Shown here one piece after another: positions 58,504 through 64,000 of a stretch of DNA of 64,000 nt. The notes under the pieces are model-generated. The model had not been told where the DNA came from, ran no database searches, and saw nothing but the letters and a program-made list of their open reading frames with translations. How positions within the stretch are numbered: position 1 is the stretch's first letter; each line of letters opens with the position of its first letter. The DNA comes from Pilimelia terevasa (lineage in GTDB: Bacteria > Actinomycetota > Actinomycetes > Mycobacteriales > Micromonosporaceae): contig NZ_BMQC01000001.1 in assembly GCF_014647915.1 (NCBI RefSeq), forward strand, positions 434,001 to 498,000. Direction: 5' to 3'. The translations under genes were made by a program, and so were the position numbers.

Positions 58504-58976
58504 GCGGCCATGATGCCGCCGCCGGCCGGGGTCGCGCGCGCGGGGCAGCGCCGGCCGCGCCGGAGTGACGCTCGGCTACCGCATATGCCCGGTTGACTCC
58601 GCGAACAGGGTTGCGTGCGCTCTGTCGACTATTGCAGATAGTGATTGATCGGGGACGTTCTGGAACTTCCGGTGCGCGGCGCCGACCGCCGCCGGCCTGC
58701 GGCACCCTCGACAAGGGATCGATCGTGACCGATAGGTGGAGGTGATGTCTGTCCATTCGGCTCAATCCCCCGCGGTGCGCGCCGTTGAACCCGTCGAGAA
58801 CCCGTTGCTACGTTGCGTGCACTCGGCGACGGCGTGCTCACTACACGCGGTCGCCTTGCCGTATGTCGCGCGGACGGACGGGGGGTACCGCGCCCCGCCG
58901 GTCAGCCGCGCGGGCGCCCTCCCGCCGGGCCGGGCGGGCGCCGTTGCCACGGCTCGACAAGGGAGGACCACCCACC
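58504..58976. other. 473-base gap between cofE and melC1
   Basis: I see no gene. The gap serves divergent cofE and melC1. It holds an AT-rich inverted repeat ACTAT-tgcag-ATAGT (58628-58642) and a 12-base direct repeat CTCGACAAGGGA at 58707-58718 and 58953-58964, the second just before the melC1 ribosome site. A frame opening at ATG 58745 has a GGTGGAGGTG site but mixed codon use and runs into melC1 out of frame, so I do not call it. Confidence 0.5.
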
Positions 58977-59405
58977 ATGACTCTGGACCGTCGCGACCTG
59001 CTGCGGTACGGCGCCGCCTCCGCGGCCGCCGCCGCCACCGCCGCCGGAGCCTCGTACGTGACCTCGGGCGCCACCGCGGCCACCCCGGCGCCGGACGACC
59101 CGCGGGACTTCGACCAGGAGTACAAGGGCAAGAAGATCAAGGGTGTCCACGACAAGGGCAACAAGAAGCACAAGGTGTCCATCAACGGCAAGAAGCTCGG
59201 GATCATGGTGCTGCAGGTGCCGGTGGCCGAGGACAGCAGGGAGACGATGGACGTCGCCATCAGCGCCCTGACCCACTACGAGCCCTTCCCCATCGACGAG
59301 AGAGACAAGAAGGACGGGCTGCTCAAGCTTGCGAAGAAGGCGGTCGAAACCCTCGGCGACGCCGAGCTGACCGACCTGGCCGGCGACGACCACGACCACC
59401 GCTGA
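58977..59405 (+). CDS. melC1: Tyrosinase copper chaperone/cofactor MelC1
   Basis: A 142-residue helper that delivers copper to apotyrosinase and carries it out by the Tat route. The N-terminus has a twin-arginine signal (DRRDLLRYGAASAAAAATAA). The mature part is Lys-rich, with ETMDVAISALTHYEPFP, the usual MelC1 signature, and ends in DDHDHR, which could bind copper. It is followed by the tyrosinase gene 34 bases on. ATG 58977 has AAGGGAGG upstream. Confidence 0.9.
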   Translation: MTLDRRDLLRYGAASAAAAATAAGASYVTSGATAATPAPDDPRDFDQEYKGKKIKGVHDKGNKKHKVSINGKKLGIMVLQVPVAEDSRETMDVAISALTHYEPFPIDERDKKDGLLKLAKKAVETLGDAELTDLAGDDHDHR

Positions 59406-59439
59406 CCAGCCCCTCCCTTCCGCAGAAAGGCAGCCCATC

Positions 59440-60258
59440 GTGGGTACCCGCAAGAACGCGCGCGACCTCACCGCCACCGAGAAGACGGCCTTCGTCGCCG
59501 CGGTCAAGGCCCTCAAGGCCCAGGCCGGCGGCCGCAACTACGACTGGTTCGTCTCGACCCACATGCAGTACTTCGCCGTGGTCAACAGCCACCGGTACGC
59601 CCACCAGTCGCCGTCCTTCCTGCCGTGGCACCGGCAGTACCTGATCGAGTTCGAGAACGCCCTCAAGGTGCACAACCCGGCCGTCGACCTGCCGTACTGG
59701 GACTGGACCGTCGACCGCACCACGACGTCGGCGCCCTGGACCTCGGACTTCCTGGGCGGCAACGGCTCCGGCGGCAACGGCCCCGTCACCACCGGGCCGT
59801 TCGCCGGGTCGGCCAACTGGCGGATCAACGTCAGCAGCAGTACGTCCACGTCGCTGCGGCGGGCCATGGGCGGCACCCTGCCGTCGGCGGCCAACGTCAG
59901 CACGGTGCTGGGCGTGTCCACGTACGACGCGTCGCCGTGGAACAGCTCCAGCGGCAGCGGGATGCGCAACCGCATGGAGGGTTGGGTCAGCCCCAACATC
60001 CACAACTCGGTGCACGTGTGGGTCGGCGGGCACATGGCTCTGCAGGACTCGCCCAACGACCCGGTCTTCTGGCTGCACCACGCCAACATCGACCGGCTGT
60101 GGTCGCAGTGGCAGACCCGGTGGGGGTACGACAGCACCCGCTACCTGCCGGGCAGCGGCACCTCCGGCGTCGTGGACCTCAACGAGGTCCTCCAGCCCTT
60201 CACGGGCGTGCGGCCGGCCGACGTCCTGGACCACCGCCCCCGCTACACCTACGCCTGA
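59440..60258 (+). CDS. melC2: Tyrosinase MelC2
   Basis: Binuclear type-3 copper monophenol oxidase that makes melanin precursors from tyrosine. It has 272 residues without its own signal; it leaves the cell with MelC1. CuA histidines are in VSTHMQYF, YAHQSPSFLPWHRQY; CuB histidines are in NIHNSVHVW and DPVFWLHHANIDRLW. All six appear to be present. GTG 59440 follows AGAAAGG. The operon is convergent with cofD, and a strong hairpin separates them. Confidence 0.95.
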   Translation: MGTRKNARDLTATEKTAFVAAVKALKAQAGGRNYDWFVSTHMQYFAVVNSHRYAHQSPSFLPWHRQYLIEFENALKVHNPAVDLPYWDWTVDRTTTSAPWTSDFLGGNGSGGNGPVTTGPFAGSANWRINVSSSTSTSLRRAMGGTLPSAANVSTVLGVSTYDASPWNSSSGSGMRNRMEGWVSPNIHNSVHVWVGGHMALQDSPNDPVFWLHHANIDRLWSQWQTRWGYDSTRYLPGSGTSGVVDLNEVLQPFTGVRPADVLDHRPRYTYA

Positions 60259-60265
60259 CCGGCGC

Positions 60266-60292
60266 GAGGGGCGCCCGGCGCGGGCGCCCCTC
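60266..60292. terminator. Bidirectional terminator between melC2 and cofD
   Basis: GAGGGGCGCCC pairs perfectly with GGGCGCCCCTC (11-bp arms, five-base loop) in the 61-base gap between two convergent stops. Confidence 0.7.
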
Positions 60293-60319
60293 CCCGGCCC
60301 GGGCCAGCCGACGGGCGGT

Positions 60320-61276
60320 TCAGCGGCTCTGGGCGGCGCGCAGGGCGGCGCGGACCATGGCCTCCGTCGCATCGTCGTCGGTCATCCACAGGGGGACCGG
60401 GTGCACCGCGACGCCCGGCACCGCGGCGTCGGCGTCCACCTCGTCCACCAGCCAGGCGTCGAGCAGCCCGCCCGCGGACCGCGCGCCGTACAGCGCCCCC
60501 ACGCCCGCTGCCGAGCACTGCGCCCCCACCGCCGCCAGGCACTTGTCCGCCATCCCGCGCACCGGCGTGCCGTCGATGATCGGCGACACGCCCACCACCG
60601 GCGCCGGTCCGGCGACGACGGCCTCGCGCAGCCCCGGTACCGCGAGGACCGGCGCGATGCTGACCACCGGGTTGCTGGGGGCGATCAGGACGACGTCGGC
60701 CGCCGCCAGCGCCTCGCACACCCCGGGCGCGGGCTCGGCCTGGTCCGCCCCGACGAAGACGAACCGGCGCGCGGCGAGCTGCGCCCGGTGCCGCACCCAC
60801 CACTCCTGGAAGTGGATCGCCCGCTGCCCGTCGCCGTCCTCGACGACGACGTGCGTCTCCAGCCGCTGGTCGGTGGCCGGCAGCAGGTCCACCCCCGGCT
60901 TCCAGCGCCGGCTCAGCGCCGCCGCGACGGCCGAGAGCGGGTACCCGGCGTTGAGCATCGTGGTCCGCACCAGGTGGGTCGCCAGGTCCCGGTCACCGAG
61001 GCTGAACCACTGCGGCTCCGCCCCGTACGCCGCCAGCTCGTCGGCGACCGTCCAGCTCTCGCCGGCCCGCCCCCAGCCGCGCTCCGGGTCGGCGCCGCCG
61101 CCCAGGGTGTAGAGGACGGAGTCCAGGTCCGGGCAGATCCGCAGCCCGTGCATGATCGCGTCGTCGCCGACGTTCACCACCGCGGTGACCGCGGCGCCGT
61201 CCGCCGCCGCGTACGCCCGGACGCCCCGCAGGAAGCGCGCGCCACCGATCCCGCCCGTCAAGACCACGATCCGCAT
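60320..61276 (-). CDS. cofD: 2-phospho-L-lactate (or phosphoenolpyruvyl) transferase CofD
   Basis: Joins the activated lactyl/enolpyruvyl phosphate to Fo in F420 synthesis (FbiA in mycobacteria). It has 318 residues: VLTGGIGGARFLRGV at the N-terminus, VNVGDDAIMHGLRICPDLDSVLYTLGG, WFSLGDRDLATHLVRT, HFQEWWVRHRA, IAPSNPVVSIAPVL and SPIIDGTPVRGMADK. ATG 61276 has GATGGAG upstream. Usually cofD and cofE are adjacent; here the tyrosinase operon lies between them. Confidence 0.95.
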   Translation of the reverse strand: MRIVVLTGGIGGARFLRGVRAYAAADGAAVTAVVNVGDDAIMHGLRICPDLDSVLYTLGGGADPERGWGRAGESWTVADELAAYGAEPQWFSLGDRDLATHLVRTTMLNAGYPLSAVAAALSRRWKPGVDLLPATDQRLETHVVVEDGDGQRAIHFQEWWVRHRAQLAARRFVFVGADQAEPAPGVCEALAAADVVLIAPSNPVVSIAPVLAVPGLREAVVAGPAPVVGVSPIIDGTPVRGMADKCLAAVGAQCSAAGVGALYGARSAGGLLDAWLVDEVDADAAVPGVAVHPVPLWMTDDDATEAMVRAALRAAQSR

Positions 61277-61327
61277 GGCTCCATCTTCGCCTGCCGGCGG
61301 CGTCCCGCGCATCATCCCGCCCCCGGT

Positions 61328-62503
61328 TCACCGCCGCAGCCGCGCCGCCGCCTCGCCCAGCACCCCGACGGCGGCCGCGAGCTGCCCGTCGGACAGGTAC
61401 GGCGCCGGGCCGAGCCGCAGGTGCGCGCCGCGGTGGTCCACCCGGACGCCGTGCGCGGCGAGGTCCGCCCGCAGCGCCGCGGCGTGCGGGGTGCGCAGCG
61501 CCAGGAACCCGCCGAACGCCGCCGCCGGCCGGCCGCGGTCCCGGTCGACGACCTCCGGCGGCAGGTCCAGCGCGTCGAACGCCGCCGTCAGCACGGCCCG
61601 CTGGCGCAGCGCGACGTCCCGCAGCAGGGCCGGCGTCAGCCCCTGCGCGGCGTGGAAGTCCAGCACCGCCGCCGCGCGGTAGTGGCTCACCGGGTCGTAG
61701 GTGGCGCCGGCGAAGCGGTCGTCGCCGGTGACGTACCCGACCGCCGGGGGCGCGGGCGGCGGCACCGGTTCGGCGAACCAGCCGGTCAGCACCGGCCGCG
61801 CCGCGGCGGCGTGCGCCGGTACCCGCAGGAAGCAGTTGCCGCCGCCGAGCTGGAGGTACTTCAGCCCGCCGCCGACGAGCCAGGCGGTCGGCAGCGCGGC
61901 GGCGTCGACCGGGGCGACCCCCAGCGCGTGGTACACGTCCAGCAGCAGCTCCGCCCCGTGCCGGGTGCAGGCCGCCGCCAGGTCGGGCAGGTCCGGGACG
62001 CGCAGCGAGGTCTCGTACAGGACCGTCGACAGCAGGACGGCCGCCGTCCGGCCGTCCACCTCGCCGGCCACCCGGGCCGCCAGCGACCCGACCGGCTCGG
62101 CCGGTACCCGCACCACGCGCAGGCCCGCCTCGGCGAGCCGGTCGAGCTGCCGGCGCAGGCTGTGGAACTCGCCGTTGGTCGTCACCAGCCGCGGCCGGCG
62201 GGCCAGGTCGAGGGTCGAGAGGAACCGCAGGACCAGCTCGTGGGTGTGCGGCGCCAGGGCGACCGTCCCCGCCGGGTCCCCCAGCAGCGCGCGGTAGCCG
62301 GCGCGCACCCGGTCGGCCTGTGCCGCGGCCGGCGCCCAGGCGCCGTCGAGCAGGTCGGCGGCGTCGTCGCACGCGGCGAGCACGGCCGCGCGGGCGACGT
62401 CCGGCCAGGCCTGGAACGCGTGCCCGGTGAGGGCGAGCCGGGTGGCGACCCCGGCCCGCGCGTAGTGCGGGGCGAGGCGGGCGGCGACGGTTCCGGCGTC
62501 CAT
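61328..62503 (-). CDS. Kynureninase-like PLP enzyme (aminotransferase class V fold)
   Basis: A 391-residue PLP enzyme. Marks include TNGEFHSLRRQLDRLAEAG, LLSTVLYETSLRVPDL, the cofactor Asp and His in LLLDVYHALGVAPVD, and the Schiff-base Lys in GGGLKYLQLGGGNCFLRV. The latter resembles the kynureninase Lys region, so hydrolysis of kynurenine or a related amino acid is possible; class V desulfurase-like activity is the other option. No tryptophan catabolic genes are adjacent. ATG 62503 is six bases after a TAGGGT -10 box. It is divergent from the NUDIX gene. Confidence 0.78.
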   Translation of the reverse strand: MDAGTVAARLAPHYARAGVATRLALTGHAFQAWPDVARAAVLAACDDAADLLDGAWAPAAAQADRVRAGYRALLGDPAGTVALAPHTHELVLRFLSTLDLARRPRLVTTNGEFHSLRRQLDRLAEAGLRVVRVPAEPVGSLAARVAGEVDGRTAAVLLSTVLYETSLRVPDLPDLAAACTRHGAELLLDVYHALGVAPVDAAALPTAWLVGGGLKYLQLGGGNCFLRVPAHAAAARPVLTGWFAEPVPPPAPPAVGYVTGDDRFAGATYDPVSHYRAAAVLDFHAAQGLTPALLRDVALRQRAVLTAAFDALDLPPEVVDRDRGRPAAAFGGFLALRTPHAAALRADLAAHGVRVDHRGAHLRLGPAPYLSDGQLAAAVGVLGEAAARLRR

Positions 62504-62509
62504 CCCGCC

Positions 62510-62515
62510 ACCCTA
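62510..62515 (-). promoter_or_regulatory. -10 box TAGGGT of the leaderless kynureninase-like gene
   Basis: On the minus strand TAGGGT is followed by six bases and ATG 62503. There is no ribosome site. Confidence 0.55.
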
Positions 62516-62602
62516 CGAGGACGCGGTGACGTACGGCGGCGACAGCGGACAGCCGCGACGATGGGTGACCGGTGCCCGGCCGCCCGGCTTGCTCTCGACA
62601 CC

Positions 62603-62608
62603 TACGCT
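62603..62608 (+). promoter_or_regulatory. -10 box TACGCT of the leaderless NUDIX gene
   Basis: TACGCT is followed by six bases and GTG 62615. It is identical to the box before the histidine kinase gene. Confidence 0.55.
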
Positions 62609-62614
62609 GGCCTG

Positions 62615-63094
62615 GTGACATCTTCACCGGCAGCCGACTACACCGCGACCCTGGCCCGGAAGCGGGCGGCCGCCGCGGTCCTCTTCCACGACGCCCGGGG
62701 GCGGGTGCTGATCGTGGAACCGACGTACAAGGACTACTGGGAAATCCCGGGCGGTGCGGTGAATGCCGACGAGTCGCCCCGCGACGCGGCGGCGCGGGAG
62801 ATCAAGGAAGAGCTCGGGCTCGTGGTGCGGCCCGGCCGACTGCTGGCCGTGGACTGGGTGCCGCCGCGCGAAGGCCGCACCGAAGGGCTGATGTTCGTCT
62901 TCGACGGCGGCACGCTGACCGCGGCTGCTGCGGCCGCGGTCAAGCTGCCCGCCGACGAGCTGCGGTCCTGGCGGTGGTGTAGCCGGCAGGAGGCTGCCGA
63001 GCGGCTGTCGCCGCTGCTGGCACGACGGGCGGCGGCGGCGTGGGAGGCCGCGCTGGCCGGATCGACGGTCTACCTGGAGAACGGCTACGCCTGA
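62615..63094 (+). CDS. NUDIX hydrolase
   Basis: A 159-residue pyrophosphohydrolase acting on nucleoside diphosphates linked to another moiety. The complete Nudix box is visible (GGAVNADESPRDAAARE followed by IKEELGL), starting near residue 47, preceded by DYWEIPGG. The substrate is not predictable. The start is set by the leaderless -10 box at 62603. Confidence 0.92.
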   Translation: MTSSPAADYTATLARKRAAAAVLFHDARGRVLIVEPTYKDYWEIPGGAVNADESPRDAAAREIKEELGLVVRPGRLLAVDWVPPREGRTEGLMFVFDGGTLTAAAAAAVKLPADELRSWRWCSRQEAAERLSPLLARRAAAAWEAALAGSTVYLENGYA

Positions 63095-63146
63095 CCGGAA
63101 CACCAGTAGCCGGGGCGGCGCCACCGACGCCGCCCCGGCCGCTGGC

Positions 63147-64000
63147 TCAGGCCGCGCTCCTGATCCCTTCGATTCCCTTCGATTCGGGATCAGGAGCTCT
63201 GCCCGACGTGCCGTAAGCGGTCAGCAGGGTGCCGCCGGCCGAGCGATACAGGGCGTCGTGAATGCCGTCGGCGTACAGCAGCCCACCGAGGTCCGCGCGG
63301 GCCTTGGCGATCGGCGAGCCGGCAACGAATCCAGCAGCGCCGATCAAGGGCGCCAGTTCTGCGACGGCGCGATGTGCGACGTCAACGCCGACCGCCTTCC
63401 CGACTCGGGCGGCCAGATCAGCATGTGGGTGGCCGGTCGCCGCCAGTCGGCTGGTATGCAGGGTGGCCAGCAGCGCGGCGGTCAGCTCGCCGTGCGCGCG
63501 GCCCAATGCGATCAGCGCGTTGTCGCGGACGCGATCGATGACGCCGGCTGCGTGTCTGCCGGCAAGGGTCCGGCGGACCAGGGTGTGGACTCCGGCCGCG
63601 GCGCCCAATGCCGTAGCGCCGACCAGCGGCCGGAAGGCCGTGAAGTGCTGGCGGAACACCGCCAGGCCGGCGCCAGGACCTCCGAGGAGGTCAACGGTCG
63701 GGTCCACTGCGACGTCGCGCAGTTGCAGAGCGCCCCAGGACCAGCCGCCAAGCCCTACCGGTGGTGTGAGCTGCCGGGTGAGGCCCGGCCGGTCAGTGTC
63801 CACGACGGCGGCGGTGATCGCCGAGTGCGGGTCGCGGAAGAACACCACCAGCGCTGTCGCTTCGGCCAGCCGTGATACCCAGCACTTCTCGCCGGACAGC
63901 AGCCAGCGGCTGCCGACTTCCCGGGCGCTGGTGCTGATCTGGCGGATGCGTGACCCGCCGTGCCGCTCGGTAGCGGCGATGCCGACCAGCGCGCCGCCGT
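63147..64000 (-). CDS. Acyl-CoA dehydrogenase-like protein, 5' end outside window
   Basis: The frame stays open to the right edge, giving the C-terminal 283 residues of an acyl-CoA dehydrogenase. The segment near the edge reads ATERHGGS (family TEPxxGS), then WLLSGEKCWVSRLAEATALV, the flavin-contacting region. The C-terminal half is diverged: RVRDNALIALGRAHGELTAALL is recognisable, but I see no YEGT-type catalytic Glu segment. Codon use is less GC-biased than most of the window. It may be a specialised dehydrogenase or a non-dehydrogenating relative. Confidence 0.75.
   Translation of the reverse strand, partial: GGALVGIAATERHGGSRIRQISTSAREVGSRWLLSGEKCWVSRLAEATALVVFFRDPHSAITAAVVDTDRPGLTRQLTPPVGLGGWSWGALQLRDVAVDPTVDLLGGPGAGLAVFRQHFTAFRPLVGATALGAAAGVHTLVRRTLAGRHAAGVIDRVRDNALIALGRAHGELTAALLATLHTSRLAATGHPHADLAARVGKAVGVDVAHRAVAELAPLIGAAGFVAGSPIAKARADLGGLLYADGIHDALYRSAGGTLLTAYGTSGRAPDPESKGIEGIRSAA

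Noticed and set aside
58745-58976. Plus-strand frame with a GGTGGAGGTG ribosome-like site before melC1
   Set aside because: Codon use is mixed, it resembles no protein, and it runs into melC1 in the wrong frame. The region is better read as a promoter leader.

Overview
The window is very GC-rich, densely coded actinobacterial DNA. Mycothiol chemistry (mca), F420 biosynthesis (cofD, cofE), many GTGA/ATGA overlapping starts and leaderless promoters point to a filamentous actinomycete. My best guess is Micromonosporaceae or a close relative, inferred from gene content and codon style only. I see no rRNA, tRNA, CRISPR array, transposase or prophage.

Layout. 0-7.5 kb: end of mca, a small membrane protein, a GGDEF/EAL protein, a YyaL-type thioredoxin-fold protein, then purK-purE. 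7.5-17.9 kb: a giant membrane protein, UDP-glucose dehydrogenase, an acyl-CoA dehydrogenase, an Mrr-type restriction protein of lower GC, KptA and a secreted trypsin-like protease. 18.0-23.7 kb: a MacB-like ABC exporter divergent from a histidine kinase/response regulator pair, and a cupin. 23.8-38.1 kb: a RiPP gene cluster. 38.2-42.5 kb: SOD-like lipoprotein, DUF5709, polyprenyl synthase, hemerythrin and a holin/DUF3618/DUF4235 operon, several with general-stress-type promoters. 42.6-53.8 kb: DUF1800-DUF1501 Tat pair, membrane protein, TIGR03089 protein, PGRP amidase, glycosyltransferase, lysyl-oxidase-like protein and manC. 53.9-64.0 kb: unknown protein, FAD monooxygenase with TetR regulator and twin operators, SGNH hydrolase, cofE, tyrosinase operon melC1-melC2, cofD, kynureninase-like enzyme, NUDIX and a partial acyl-CoA dehydrogenase.

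The most interesting system is the RiPP cluster. A 92-residue NHLP (nitrile-hydratase-like leader) precursor ends in Gly-Gly followed by a 12-residue Cys/Ser/Thr core. It is followed by an almost fully overlapping operon: two proteins I cannot name, a squalene-cyclase-like alpha/alpha protein, a LanM with a Cys-Cys-Gly zinc site, a methyltransferase, a P450 lacking ExxR, and the three-part NHLM export system (HlyD-like adaptor, C39 peptidase-ABC, second ABC protein). Divergent from the precursor is a protein carrying the COQ4 metal motif HDxxH-x11-E. A lanthipeptide-type product with added tailoring is a reasonable inference; its structure cannot be read from the sequence.

The backbone (purK, purE, acyl-CoA dehydrogenase, TIGR03089 gene, glycosyltransferase, manC, cofE, cofD) resembles an order I recall from mycobacteria, so the RiPP cluster and neighbours may be an insertion into a conserved block. 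Window-wide, the tetranucleotide GTAC looks strongly over-used, to the point of dictating otherwise rare codons (GGT, AGT, GTA) just before AC or C.
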